A stretch of DNA of 64,000 nucleotides from Zymoseptoria tritici IPO323 (Eukaryota > Ascomycota > Dothideomycetes > Mycosphaerellales > Mycosphaerellaceae). Below, piece after piece: positions 1 to 12,049 of the stretch; the stretch's first letter is position 1, and every line of letters starts with the position of its first letter. A program made the position numbers and the translations under genes. The notes under the pieces are model-generated. The model ran no database searches. It saw only the letters and a list, made by a program, of their open reading frames with translations, and had not been told where the DNA came from. Location: positions 682,001-746,000 of the forward strand of contig NC_018206.1 of assembly GCF_000219625.1 (NCBI RefSeq), given 5' to 3'.

Positions 1-3000
1 CGACGGAAATGCACAGCTTTCCGGTGAGATCAGTGTCTTTGAGCTCGCCCACAGTGGCGATCAACGGAGTAGAAACGCGCAGATGACGCTGTAACTCTGA
101 CTGAAGCGCCTTCGCGACATCGCTGAGCTGTCCGCGAGGTGACACTAGCACTATGTCCCTCCATTCGCTTTGCCGCGTCGCTGTCGGTCCTTCATACCTC
201 GAGACCAGAACACTACCGGTATGAAGCACAGGATCCTGGCTGCTCGCCAGTTCTAAATCTACTCCAGTGTAGCCAGACGCCTTGAACAGAGAATCCCACT
301 CAGCAGGTGTCACCAGCGGACCCCACTGCCGCATTGGCTCGACACCAAGCCACCAGCCCGCCAGCTGACCAAAAGCCAAGGGTGACCAGAAGTAGTCTCT
401 TCGGATGATTTCCTGGAGGAGGAAACGGCCACCGGGCTTGAGCAATGTTCTCAGGTTTGCCAATGTCGCCTGGATATCAGCTGTCGCATGAATCACGTTT
501 TGGGCGATGATCAAGTCATAGCTTTCTGGCTCGAAGCCCTGTTGGGCGACATCTTTCTCGGCGTTGAGGACCTTGTACTCGATCAACCCCTCGTGCGGCT
601 TGAATTTCTCCCTCGCTTTATCGAAGAAAGCAGACGACAGATCTGTGTATGTGTATCGCTCGAGGCTGGATTTGCCGAGTCGCCCTTGCTCGCTCAACGG
701 TGCGAGTGCCTCAAGCACTGGTTTCGTGGAAGACCCCGTGCCGGCACCGACCTCCAAGACTTGCAAATTCGTGGAGTTCTCTGCAAGAATACGGAGGAAA
801 TTGGTTTGCTGCGACGAAAGATCGCCAAGATCCACCAGTCCAGCGTAGAACTCATCGAGAATATCGTCCTGACCGAACATCAAGTCCAATGGGTCGACCT
901 CGCCCCTCAGAACTTTGACGATGTTGGAACCCATGCGCACGGCCAGTCTGCCGTCGGCTTTGTACTCTTCAATCTGCTTGTACAGCCCAGCCTTTGCCTC
1001 TAAATCGGTTTTGTACCTTTGGAACTCTGCCAGCGAGACGCCGGAGACGTTGTCTGAGTGCATCCAGGCCTCCAGCTGCTTCATCCACTCGAAGTACCGC
1101 AGGAGATGGCCTTCCAGTGTGGGCGGTGCTGTTTGGTCCAGTTCATCAAGAGCATCGGTTACAAGCAGTAGCGTTGCGAGCTGCAGCTTTTCGACCCAGA
1201 TGGCTGTCAAGTCGTCCTTCTTCGCGGGCCTGTCGCTCGCCTTGAGGTCCTCTGCGGTAAGATGCTCAACATACGGCACCCATTCAATCTCATGGCATAA
1301 TTTGCGAGAAGCAATCGCATCCTGACTGGCGTAGTCTAGGGGAGTGGTCTGGATGCCTTCAATGGAGATACAACCCTCTCCAGACTCGTCCCAAACTCGC
1401 ACATCGCTCGTGTACTTTTCAAAAGCCATCAAGTGGGATCGACCTTGCACTCTGAAGCGATGTCCCGGATCGGATGTCAGGTTCGCCGAGACCCAGATGT
1501 CCTTGATGAAGGTCGGCACCACAGCAGCATCCAGCTTCATCGATCCCGAGAGGTTCATGGTGGCGCCCAGCGCGATGTGCATCATGCTGTCCATTGTCGC
1601 AGGATGAATCAAATGTGGAGAGAGGTGGCCCTTGGGCATGGCTTGAGCAACGTTGGGAATGGTGATTGTGCCCAGGACTGGTCCTGCGTGCGAAGCTCTG
1701 CAAGCTGAGCCGTTGCGGAACAGCGGTCCAAATTTGAGACCGACGGCGGCCATGCTCTCGTATGCTTGAGAGATGTCCCAATTCTCTGTCGCTTGGTGTT
1801 CAGCGTCCTGCAATGACTTCCGCCACCTCTCAGCTTCAGCTTGCACCTCACGACCGTTGTCGACAGGACCGGTGGCGACATCGTACTCTGTGCTGATGCA
1901 CCCGGTGCAGTGCTCCACCCATTCATCTCCCAGAGGATTGAATGAGGTGACCGAGAATCTCCGCCAGATGGTAGAAGACGCAAGACTCGACTCGTGGTCG
2001 CGCGGCATCGTAATGGCCGTCTCAATCCCATCTTTGGTATCCGGAATGACCAATGCTCTCTTCAAGGCAACGTCCTTGACCCGAAACCCGACAATCTTCA
2101 GTGCCGGATCGGCGATTCGCCGAGCAGCTTCTATCGCCATTATGATATAACCCACGCCAGGATAGATGATCGAATTGGTCACCGCATGGTCTCGAATCCA
2201 TGGCTGCTCGGACAGTCGGATGATGTTCCTCCAGCGCGGACTCTCGACGTCCCAGTCGGGCACAGGCGCTCCAAATAAATCGTGGCGAGGTTCTTTGCGC
2301 AGACGATAGTTTCGTGCTAGTCTGCTCTCGAACCAGAATCTCTGCGAGTGGTTGAAGGCATAGCCTGGGAGCTCCACGAGGCGTTCGGGATCGTTGGCGA
2401 GATGCGCTATGTCTGAGCTTCGATTGATCTGATCGACGTCTATGGCGTAGCCTCGGCACCAGAGATGTCCCATTGCATGCAGGATTGTTTCTGGACCAGG
2501 CTGGGATCTGTTCAGCGTGGGAAATGAGGTAACTGCCGAAGCCTCCGCACGGGTGGAGAGGGTGTCTTTGATGGCACTCTGTAGCGCTCCGTGCGGTCCT
2601 AGCTCGAGGACGACATCGGCGAATACGTTTGCGGCGTTGCTTTCTGCCCGGAGTGAAGCTTGACCTTTCTCGGTTCGAGCGAAGACCACAGCCGCCATTC
2701 CTTGGGAGAATTTGACAGGCGAGACGAGGTTTTTGACCCAGTACTCCGATCCGAGAACGTTGTCTTCTACAAGGCTCCCTGTGACGGTAGAGAACATGTG
2801 GACCTTGCCGTAGGGAGAAACAGCCGGCGCTGTCAAGTCTCCTAACAAGTCCAAATACTCGGCCGAAAGCTCTTCCATGTGAGAACTGTGGTAGGCTTTC
2901 TTGACGTTGAGCTTCCTCGCAAATATGGCGTCGCCATCAAGTACGTCTCGGAGAGCGTTGACCTGGTCCTCGTCGCCGGAGATGGTGCAATTCTTGAAGC

Positions 3001-5422
3001 TGTTGATGCACGCGATCGTCAAGGCGCCTGGATGGCTGCTGTTGATACCCTCGAGATATGGTCGTAGCTCGGCTTCGGATGATCCAGCTGCAAGCATCGC
3101 TCCTTTCTTGCTGGTCTGCTTGCTTGAAACGACGCCTCGAAAGTATGCGGCTCGAAGTGCGCTTTGTCGATCCAATTTGCCCGCGACCAGGGCAGCGGCG
3201 ATCTCACCCGAGCTATGTCCAACGACCCGCGTTGGCTTGACGTTCCAGGACAGCAATAGATCAGCCAGAGCGATCTGTATGGCGGTGCAAGCGGGCTGAG
3301 CCAACCAGGGCTCGTTCACATTGCTCTCGTCCTTGTTCTTGGCGAGCTCGTCCAGCAGCGACCACGATGATCCAAGAGACTCAAAGTATGCAGAAGCTTC
3401 TTGGAGACTCGTTCGAAATACTGGATAGCACAGCAGTTCTCGAGCCATGCCGTACCACTGCGCCGATTGTCCTGTGAAGACCCAGGCAACATTGACATTT
3501 CCTCTGGCCCGTGTTGGTTTTGGCAATGAAGAAGAGAGAGACTTTGCCAGCTTCGGTGCTGTGCTTCCCAAGATGTGGCTTCGCCAGTTGAGATGAGATC
3601 TTTTGGAAACTGTGTGGGCGAAGTTCTGGGCAAATCTCGACTCCATGCCAGGAGTGGCGAAGGTCTTGTAATCGATGAAGGCACTGTACACTTTTGCTGC
3701 CCGTTGAATGCCATCCTCATCGAACGACGACATCGGAATGATCTGTGGAGGTGGTACGATCTGCCCAAATTGAGCCCAGCCGCTTTCAATGTGCGTATTG
3801 CTTGCGCTGTCATTGCTGGTGCCATTGGACACTCCGTTGGCATGCCCATTTACGGGGACGTCCTCGACTCGGCCACAAAGTCTGTCAACTTCTGCCTGTG
3901 TCGGCCTGTTGGGTGCTGTGTGGTGTCGAGCTGATAAGCCACGCTGCTGAAGGTAGTTGTACGCATCATCTAGGATGGTGTGCTACACAGGAGTCAGTAT
4001 GACAGAGAAGAACAACAGTCGGTGTCGAACTCACCGCATTGGTTCCTCCGACTCCAAAAGAGTTGATCGAGATTCTCCGCAGGCCATTGTGCGGCCAGCT
4101 TGTCGCCTCGGTCGGGAAGACAAGGCGCCATTTCTTGGCTGGTATCTTCGGGTTCACCTTCTCAAAGGTGGCTTGAGGCGGGATGATTCCACTTTCAAGC
4201 ATCAAGATCGACTTTATGACTCTGTTTCAACGTTAGCAGACGATGCACTGCACGGGAACAGGGTCGATTACCCAGCCACGCCCGCCGCGCCCTCCAAATG
4301 GCCGGTGGATGCTTTGATCGTTCCCACATAGAGTGGTACATCGTTCTTCCGACCAGAAAATCCACGAGCTATGCCGTTGGCCTCAATGGGGTCTCCAGCG
4401 GCCGTGCCTGTACCATGTGCCTCAACATATGCGGTCTGGTCAAACCCTATGCCAGCTGATGCGTACACTTTCTTGATCAAACGCTCCTGGGCGCCGCTGT
4501 CCGGAAGAGTCAATCCTGGAGTTCTGCCATCCTGATTGATACAGGTACCACGAATCACGGCCCGAATGGTGTCACCATCACGCACCGCATCTCTCACTCG
4601 TTTCAGGATGACAGTGCCGACACCTTCGCCGCGGCCATAGCCCTCAGCACGATGATCGAAACTGAAGCACTTGCCGGTGGGACCGAGAAAGCCAACATGA
4701 GACATGGAAGTAGTGTCTCCGGGATAGCTGATGACTGTCACGCCGGACACCACGGACATCTCTGTTTCTCCTGTCCGTAGGCCTTGGCATCCGAGATGTA
4801 GAGCCACCATGGAGCTGGAACAGGCTGTATCGACGGTAGCGCTTGCGCCTTTCAGATCGAAGAACCAGGACACCCGATTGCTGTTCATTGAGTTGGTCGT
4901 TCCCGTGGCTTTATACCGTAGGGCTGCCTCTGGATCCATGTTGAGGAGTGCGTAGTGATCATGATTGAAGCCGGACACGAAGACACTTGTGTTGCTTCCT
5001 GCGACCTTGTCCAACGAGTAGCCGGAATTCTCAAGCGCCAGATACACATTTTCGAGGACCAGTCGCTGTTGTGGGTCCAGCGACAATGCTTCTCCTTTCG
5101 TGATGGAGAAGAACGGCGCATCAAAATAGGCCGGATCCTCGGAGAGAAAATGGGCTCCTGGTTCAGGTCAACGGGACGTCACAACAAGAATGAAAGGTCA
5201 ACACGAACCAAGGACAGCATGAGTACCGCCATGCTCAGAATCTGGATGATAATGGCCGGATCCGAGGCGATCTTCTGGAAAAGGCGTGTGAGCATTCCTT
5301 CCGTTCACAAGGAATTTCCAGAGCTCTTCAGAACTTGTGCAGTCTTGAGGGAAACGAGTGGCGAGTCCCACAATGGCAATCGCGTCAGCCTCTATTGTGC
5401 TCTCCATACCGTGTGCGTCCAT
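1..5422 (-). CDS. Highly reducing polyketide synthase, partial (KS-AT-DH-CMeT visible)
   Basis: Iterative type I PKS that builds a reduced polyketide; the C-terminal part (expected ER, KR, ACP) lies left of base 1. Proposed exons are 5422-5227, 5157-4272, 4221-4035 and 3982 to beyond the edge, with introns of 69, 50 and 52 nt. About 1750 residues are visible and the last exon is open to base 1. The ketosynthase carries the VDTACSSS active site (Cys near residue 178), an EAHGTGT His and the GHLEGAAG region. The acyltransferase has FTGQSAQW and GHSSGE (Ser near 680). The dehydratase has an HAVTNSIIYPG motif (His near 1021). A C-methyltransferase follows, with EVGAGTGSST near 1500 and a LKPGGRFLLQE strand. 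Active-site residues look intact, so the synthase is probably functional. An upstream in-frame Met would add 25 residues; I chose MDAHG at 5422. Neighbours (P450, membrane protein, FSH hydrolase) fit a biosynthetic cluster. Confidence 0.93.
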
Positions 5423-6425
5423 CGTAGGATGTGGATTTGCACAATTCAGGCTTCTTTCCGAAATGCTAGGTCCGATCAAGCTAAAAAGGAACGTCAATGG
5501 CCACTTGCTTGGGATTGTGGACTCCTATGACAACGGGCCTGGACGATACGATCGGGCCCATGGGGTCGGTGTGGAGGTAAGCTCTGTGCGTATGATGCCG
5601 GTCTCGCAATGTCCTGTTGTTCCTGCTTCGAGTAAATCCTGCACGTTTCCATGTCCGTTCAAGGTGACCAGCCCGCCACATCGAGCAGCTGGCCCTTGCA
5701 TCACGCTCTCTTTGCCGACAAGTGCATCAATGCTCTCCCGCGTGACCATTTTCACTTCGTCATCAGTAATCGATAACACCGCGGTGTCTGTCCGGCAATG
5801 GGATCACCCCAGTCGAGCCGACGACCCAGCCAGTCCTATCCCATATGGATGCTGGTCGAGAGGCTCGAGCAATGGTCGCCAGTGCGGAGTAGCATGGGCT
5901 GCATGTCTCGCTTGTAAACCCTTGAAAATGAACCATCTCACCGAAGCCAAAACTGCGACCAAGGCCATGATGTCTTTACCAGCGCAGTCAGTTGACTTCA
6001 CACGCTATTTTCATGGTGTCCATTGGGCAATTCCTCGCGACCATGCATGGACTCCATGTCGAGACTATCGCAAGCGCCGCCCTAGCAGCCCCAGAATCTC
6101 GGTCCCGGCATCTTGCCAGAAGGCCTTTTGTCAGGGATCCCTATTTCCTACCCTGGGTCATGAACACAGTTACGAGCTCATTCCCACGGAGACATTGGAC
6201 AAGCACCGAGCAGCAAGCGCACAATAACATCAGACATCCTGAAATCTGGCACAGGTGCCCATGGTTTGCGTGCCTTGGGATCCTGGCTTGAGGTGCCGGC
6301 TGCAGTATCGAGGATTGCCGGGATATACTAGATCATGCACGCAGGGGTCGACAATGCGCAAGAGATCTGATCCCAGGACCTTGAATGGCGCCGCTGCAGC
6401 CCTGGTACAGGCTTCTACAGATCAG

Positions 6426-6596
6426 CACCGTGATCCCTCCGATGTGCTGGCACGCTGCATCATGCCAATCAAAGCCGATTTTGACGAGGCCCGATCCTCG
6501 TATTCGCTGGATGTTACCTCCGAGGCCACTTTCGGACAGCACTTGTCCCGATGAGAGAGGTGTCAGTTGTGTCCATCATCCGTCACCCATGGCTAC
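6426..6596. repeat. Direct repeat, copy 1 (171 bp, perfect)
   Basis: An uninterrupted 171-bp segment that recurs without mismatch 292 bp downstream. On the plus strand it encodes a short open stretch ending at a TGA. The part reading SYSLDVTSEATFG resembles the C-helix to F-helix region of some fungal P450s (pattern TLDxxTExxFG), so it may be a P450 fragment; that reading is weak. Confidence 0.9.
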
Positions 6597-6717
6597 GGCT
6601 ACTGTAGAAATGCATTGCACGACGTGCACAGTGCACGTGCAGGGCACTTCTAATCCTTGTCCGCAGGCTAATGGCCGGATCACGAGGCAGTTGGCCGATC
6701 CACCCCTTGACGCCCAC

Positions 6718-6888
6718 CACCGTGATCCCTCCGATGTGCTGGCACGCTGCATCATGCCAATCAAAGCCGATTTTGACGAGGCCCGATCCTCGTATTCGCT
6801 GGATGTTACCTCCGAGGCCACTTTCGGACAGCACTTGTCCCGATGAGAGAGGTGTCAGTTGTGTCCATCATCCGTCACCCATGGCTAC
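6718..6888. repeat. Direct repeat, copy 2 (171 bp, perfect)
   Basis: Exact second copy of 6426-6596, with 121 bp of unrelated sequence between copies. No terminal inverted repeats or target-site duplications are apparent, so this looks like a recent local duplication or an assembly artefact rather than a transposon. Confidence 0.9.
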
Positions 6889-7135
6889 AAGGTTTCGAGC
6901 ACAGCTGAAACCGTTCAATGCTGAGGCCGACTGCAAGATTGAAGAAAATCTTCGTAAAGACACATGGACTTCGTACTGCCATGCCATGACCGCAGGCGCT
7001 GACTGATTCGGTCTTGAATTGCAATATCTGCCGGAAAAGCTAGCATCGCTTTCAGGTCGATCATCCTGCCAACTGTTCCGAACCTGACGGGCAATTTCTT
7101 CAATACCAGGCAACCACTGTCGAACATGATTGAAC

Positions 7136-8742
7136 ATGGGCCATCTTAATGAAGCTTTCCGCGCATTATGGTCCAGCTCATTGGTGTTGGCATTTTCGCT
7201 GGCGGTTGCGATTCTCCTCGCCTGTTTCCTTCGATCATGGCGAGGCGGGAACGATAAAAGACTGTCACCGCCACCTGCACCGTACACGATACCTTACTTG
7301 CAGCACCTACCTGCTTTTCTCTGGAATCCGGGAAAACTATATCGTTCGATGCAAGCCAGATACCTAGGGCCATTCACGCTGTTGTTGAACAACACGAAGT
7401 TCCATGTCTTTCAGGAGTCGTCCACCGTCGACTACGTCTTGAGCCACTCACGAACCTTTACCTTTGATCCAGTTCTGGCCAGTATGATGGAGAACGGCTT
7501 GTCATTGCCAACAGAGGATTTGTCCAGGTTTCTTCCGCCAGCGGACTCAAAAGCAGAGGATTTGTCCAAGTCTCGGTCGTTCATGACCATGAACCACAAC
7601 ATTTGGTCCAAGTATCTTTCGGGGGAGCCCCTGGACAAGATAATGGCCATCTACACACGCAACTTCAACAGCATCTTGGAGCAGCACCTGGATCTGAAGA
7701 GCTCTAAGTGGCAGGATGTGGACCTTCACGAGCTCATCACACGGCTGATATTCGAAACTTCAGTGCTTACATTCTTTGGCTCTCGAATCAAGGAGATATG
7801 GGGCGACAGTATCTGGGATGACTGGAAACTGTATGATGAGGCAATGTACATCGGAGTGCGGACAAAGCTGCCCTTCAAGCTACAGCCGCGCGTACACTTT
7901 GCGTTCAACCGGATGATGTCGGCATTTCAACAATGGATCGCTTCCGGAAGCATCGAATGGCCGGAGACCGATGTGGTCCGTAACGACGAGTGGGGAGTCC
8001 GTCTGAATTGGGAGCGCGACAGGCTTGCGGTAGCGCATGGGTTTTCTCTACGTGGTCGTGCTTGTCTGCAAGCAAGCTTCTTATATGTGTGAGTGGGCCA
8101 CTTGTCGGCTTGAATATGCGGGAACTGACTTGACCCAGGATGTTGACGAACGCACCGCCTCTAGCTACTTGGTTTGCGTTTTGTGCAGCTCATACTCAGG
8201 AATCGTTGGACAGATACCGGGCAGCTGCCACGGCTTACATACGGCCTCCTATGGACAGTGGCGAGCTTTCTCTCGATATTGCTGGTATGAAGAATGACCC
8301 ATACATCCAAGGTCTCTGGAAAGAGGCTCTGAGACTAGGGATGGCCAATGCGGTCGCCAGGGTGGTAACAAAGGATGCGAAGCTTGAAGGGTTTGAAATC
8401 CGTCAAGGAAGCGTCCTCTTGATGCCCGTAGAGCTCATGCACATGGACGAAAGGACATTCCCAAGCCCTCAAGAAATGAAGCCCGAACGATGGATGATTG
8501 ACGATGAGAATACACTGTCAATGCAGAACAAAAGACTGCGAGCGTTTGGCGGGGGTAAATCCTTGTGTTCGGGCAGATTTGTCGCCGAGCATGAAGTTAT
8601 TGGCGTGGTCTCGCAACTCCTCCTTCGTTTCGATGTTGAGTTCGACGAACGATCACGAAAGTGGCAGTTCAATCCACGCAGCCATGGAGCGATGAAGCCA
8701 AAGCATGCTGTACGTTGCAGGATGCGGCCACGGCAGATATAG
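7136..8742 (+). CDS. Cytochrome P450 monooxygenase (CYP7/CYP8-like fungal type)
   Basis: Haem-thiolate monooxygenase, probably ER-anchored and acting on the product of the neighbouring PKS (inference from position). Proposed exons are 7136-8088 and 8139-8742 with a 50-nt intron, giving 518 residues. An N-terminal membrane anchor (ALWSSSLVLAFSLAVAILLA) is followed by a proline-rich hinge. The K-helix ExxR is in WKEALRLG, PERW follows, and the haem-binding loop reads FGGGKSLCSGR with the ligand Cys in place. The I-helix segment (ASFLYVMLTNAPPLATWF, built across the intron) lacks the usual AGxDTT and instead resembles the Asn-containing I-helix of CYP7/CYP8-type enzymes and their fungal relatives. 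A TTG two codons upstream is not a start. Substrate is unknown. Confidence 0.9.
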
Positions 8743-9066
8743 TACGATACGGTGTGCCGCTTGAGACTCATGCCATGATAGTATGTATTGAGGAGGACTG
8801 AGGTGCATGTAGGAAAGGCAGCGAAGTCGGATAATATCGCTTGCTCTCTGAGGATGTTCAACGAAATTTCTCTAGCTTTCACAGCACTGCCGATAACCCT
8901 TTGACCGCGCGGACAGGGGATGCCTTTGCAGGGATCGTGTAACAAGCTAGAATTACGATCGAACTGTGTTTAACATCCGTTCATATCGATCTCCTCCCGT
9001 TCCGGCTCGTGAGTCGCGACCTCTGTCTCTCTCTTCCCCACGTTATTCTCCTGGATTCCGCCCAGC

Positions 9067-10227
9067 ATGTGGGTGCTCGCCATTGTGATTCTGCTCGCTC
9101 TTTCATTCTTGAGCTACAAAGGCCAGCATACTTTCTCCCACAATAATGGGTTCTTCGGGCATTTCGGAAACGCAATCATCAAGAATCATACGCCATGTGG
9201 AAGACCGCTTAGGCCGCTGACGACCAATGGTCGTATTCCCAGGCTCGACATTCAGCTCAAAGCGGTCGCCGTGTATCTTCTGGTTTTCCTCGAAGATTTC
9301 AAACGACCCGACTGCGTGATCGTCGGTGTCTCGTTCTTCTCATCGTTCGGAGCTTACTGGATGCTGGTCGTCCTCGAGAGCTTGAGGAACTACAGCAAAG
9401 ACCGATTCATGTCATGGTAAAGCGTCGCAGCGAACGACGCAACGAGTTCTGCGCACTGACCAGATTGTAGGATCGCAGTTCCAGGTGTGCTGATCTTCAA
9501 TCATGCAATGGCGGTTGTCAGTCCACTCTATCTCGCCATCAGGATCGCCATTTCTGTGCCTGCAACCACGGCCGGAGATCTGGTGGTTGATACTACAGAC
9601 CTCAAATCACTTCCATGGAGCTTTTTTCTAGGCTTTGTTCTGCCCATGATTGCGATGGCACTTCCAGCTATCACCATTCGTGGCATCAACACCAAGCACA
9701 CAGTCGCAGCTTGGTATCAGCAATGGAATCTCTACATCTATGGATGCCACCTACTGCTGGCTGGCTGGTGGCGGACGATGGACACTGGACCAGCGTCATC
9801 ACGGACGACTCTCGAAAACGTGAAGCCGGTGTATCACTTTGCATTTGCGCTGGTAGCAATTTCCTTCTGGCTACCGGTCATCGCCTCTGTGCTTGCTACG
9901 GCCGTACCGTCTATCCTTGGGAAAGAGCTATCCATGTATCTCCGGCCTCGTCGAACACTGTTCGCACCAGCTCCCTGGAGCAAAGTCAAATCCGCAGGCC
10001 TGCATGACGGAGCAACGTGGATTCTGATCTGGGATCTATACAGTGGTGGCTTGTCGACTGTCGTGTGGGCGGCAACTGTCTATCACCAAGCTCGAATGGG
10101 CAGTGACTCGGTTGAGCCGCTATCTGCTCTCATTCGTAGGTGTGCTGGTTATGCAGTCTTGGGTGGCAACATGGGCTTGGCAACGGGGCTCTTCTGGGAG
10201 CGGGATCTTTTGTTGATGGGCACATAG
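9067..10227 (+). CDS. Multi-pass integral membrane protein of unknown function
   Basis: I do not recognise this protein. Proposed exons are 9067-9416 and 9471-10227, joined across a 54-nt intron that restores ...RFMSWIAVPGVL..., for 368 residues. Several long hydrophobic segments are visible: the extreme N-terminus, the region around VIVGVSFFSSFGAYW, PGVLIFNHAMAVVSPLYLAI, FFLGFVLPMIAMALPAI, the YHFAFALVAISFWLPVIASVL block and the C-terminal region. This gives roughly seven or eight membrane spans. Such proteins occur in fungal metabolite clusters, including meroterpenoid cyclase-like and PaxA-like proteins, but I cannot show membership of either. It sits between the P450 and the GH13 gene on the same strand as the P450, so a role in the same pathway is possible. 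Confidence 0.75.
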
Positions 10228-10327
10228 GTATTGATGCGTACTGCACAAAAGAGGACAGTCCCAAAAAGTATTGATAGTTTTCGCTGCGCATGCAATTCCC
10301 ACCTATTCAGCATGCTGGCCGCATTTG

Positions 10328-12049
10328 CTATGCGGCAAGACGGTACAATCTGCCCTCCCATGGTCGCAGTCTCGCGGGATCACCCTCAGGACTTGTGCTC
10401 AACTCCAGCTCCCAGATCTGCTGCTGCAAAGCGGAAGGAGTCGGAATATTGACTTCGTCGTCAGAGAAGTTGCAAACAATCTTCATCTGCTGCCTCTCAT
10501 CTGCTCGGCTACTCTTCAGAAACGCAAAGACCTTTTCGTTTTCACGGTCCAGCAAGCTGAACCGCCCATGTACAAGCACTTCCAAGTGCTGCTTCCTCAA
10601 CCAAATCATGCCTTTCCAGAACTCCAACACACTTCCCACACGACCAACTTGATCAGCAGCATTGACCTCGACGTAGTTCTCGTTGACACGGATCCAAGGC
10701 TCAGCGTCGCTGAAGCCAGCATGTTCCGCAGCGGACCATTGCACCGGTGTCCTGGCGTTATCGCGACCCCACAAGCGAGCGTTATGAAGCCACTTCTCAA
10801 GTGACTCAAAGTCTCCTGCTTCTTCGAACTCGCGCATTCGGCGGACATCAGCCGGATCTCTCCAGTCGTGCTGATTCCAGTGTGTAGGGCTCGTCATGCC
10901 GATCTCCTCTCCTTGATAGATGAACATTGTTCCAGATAAAGCGCCAACCAGCAGGGCCATCATTTTTGCCGCTGTGTCCCTGTACGGGCCATCTCCTGGT
11001 CCGAAGCGAGAGACACTGCGTCCATAATCGTGGTTTTCCAGAAATGCTGTGGTCCAGCCTCCGTCATCGATCAAGCTTTGCGATTTTGAAATGCAGTCCT
11101 TGATCACTGGCAATGCCATACGCTCGCGGTCGCAACTCGTGGAATTTGGATCTTCTCCGACCAGGAAGACATCCATCTCGAGGGTCATGTCCAGTTCTTG
11201 TGACCCGGGAGAGACGTACCTCAAACATTCGTCCCTGGTTGTCATCGGAAGTTCACCAATCAAAACGATATCGTGACCGAACAATTCGGTGATCTTCTGT
11301 CGGATTTCCTTCAACCATACATGGACGAGTGGACCATTCATGATGTACTTGGCTTCCATGGGCTGCAACTCTTCGCCGCAGTCATTGTCTGGGAAGCTCG
11401 GATCTTTCCAGTAGAAACCAACGATGTCCACTCGGAAGCCTGCGATCCCTCGCTTCAACCAAAATTCCACAGCACTCTCGTACACAGCTTGTCGCATCTC
11501 CGCGTTGTACCAATTCAGGTCCGGCTGCTCTGGCACGCAGAGATGGAAATAGTATTGGTCCCGCTCAGGAACGTATTCCCAAGCGCTACCACCGCCGAAT
11601 TGGGAGGCATTCGCCCAATTGTTGGGAGGACGCCGCGTTCCGTGAGCGTCGTACTTTGGATCCCGCCAGATATACCAGTCGCTGTACTTGTTTTGCTGTG
11701 ACTTCTTGCTCTCGGTAAACCACGCATGTTGAATACTGGTGTGATTGATGACGAGATCCATGATGACTTTCATGCCGCGTTTGTTCGATTCCCGAATCAA
11801 GTTGTCCACATCTTCCAGAGAGCCATATCGTTCGTCGATAGCTTCGTAATTCGCGACATCGTACCCAAAGTCATGCTGAGGCGAAGCGTATACAGGAGAT
11901 ATCCAGATCAAATCCACTCCAAGGTCTTTGAGATGATCCAGCTTGCTGATGATTCCAGGAATATCGCCCCATCCATCTGCGTTACTGTCCTTGAACGAAG
12001 CTGGCCATATTTGATATCCAATCGCGTTCTTCCACCATTTGTGCGTCAT
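10328..12049 (-). CDS. GH13 alpha-glucosidase (maltase / oligo-1,6-glucosidase type)
   Basis: Retaining alpha-glucosidase that releases glucose from maltose, isomaltose or sucrose-like substrates. Starting at MTHKWWKNAIGYQIWP gives 573 residues, the usual size for fungal maltases. The same frame stays open upstream, with another Met at 12142, but MTHKWW aligns with the typical family start. The catalytic set is visible: nucleophile Asp in GFRVDIVGF (about residue 208), acid/base Glu in LIGELP (about 266) and the ENHD Asp (about 341), close to their positions in yeast isomaltase. DLVINHTS and the DPADVRRMREFEE region are also standard. There is no signal peptide and no intron, so the enzyme is probably cytosolic. 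It sits inside the putative PKS neighbourhood; whether it takes part in that pathway or is simply next door cannot be told. Confidence 0.95.
   Translation of the reverse strand: MTHKWWKNAIGYQIWPASFKDSNADGWGDIPGIISKLDHLKDLGVDLIWISPVYASPQHDFGYDVANYEAIDERYGSLEDVDNLIRESNKRGMKVIMDLVINHTSIQHAWFTESKKSQQNKYSDWYIWRDPKYDAHGTRRPPNNWANASQFGGGSAWEYVPERDQYYFHLCVPEQPDLNWYNAEMRQAVYESAVEFWLKRGIAGFRVDIVGFYWKDPSFPDNDCGEELQPMEAKYIMNGPLVHVWLKEIRQKITELFGHDIVLIGELPMTTRDECLRYVSPGSQELDMTLEMDVFLVGEDPNSTSCDRERMALPVIKDCISKSQSLIDDGGWTTAFLENHDYGRSVSRFGPGDGPYRDTAAKMMALLVGALSGTMFIYQGEEIGMTSPTHWNQHDWRDPADVRRMREFEEAGDFESLEKWLHNARLWGRDNARTPVQWSAAEHAGFSDAEPWIRVNENYVEVNAADQVGRVGSVLEFWKGMIWLRKQHLEVLVHGRFSLLDRENEKVFAFLKSSRADERQQMKIVCNFSDDEVNIPTPSALQQQIWELELSTSPEGDPARLRPWEGRLYRLAA

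Larger units (their letters stand above)
5423..7135. other. Intergenic region between PKS and P450, with remnants
   Basis: This 1.7-kb gap should hold the divergent promoters of the PKS and the P450. I see no intact gene. On the minus strand, one frame reads from about 6001 to 5525 with a single in-frame stop near 5804; its part at 5779-5525 has a protein-like composition but I cannot assign it. The 171-bp duplication described separately fills much of 6426-6888. The whole stretch looks like decayed or rearranged sequence. Confidence 0.5.

Noticed and set aside
5525..6001. Minus-strand ORF debris considered as a second PKS fragment (linker near a KR-ACP boundary)
   Set aside because: Resemblance is limited to a short stretch, there is an in-frame stop, and no catalytic motif is present.
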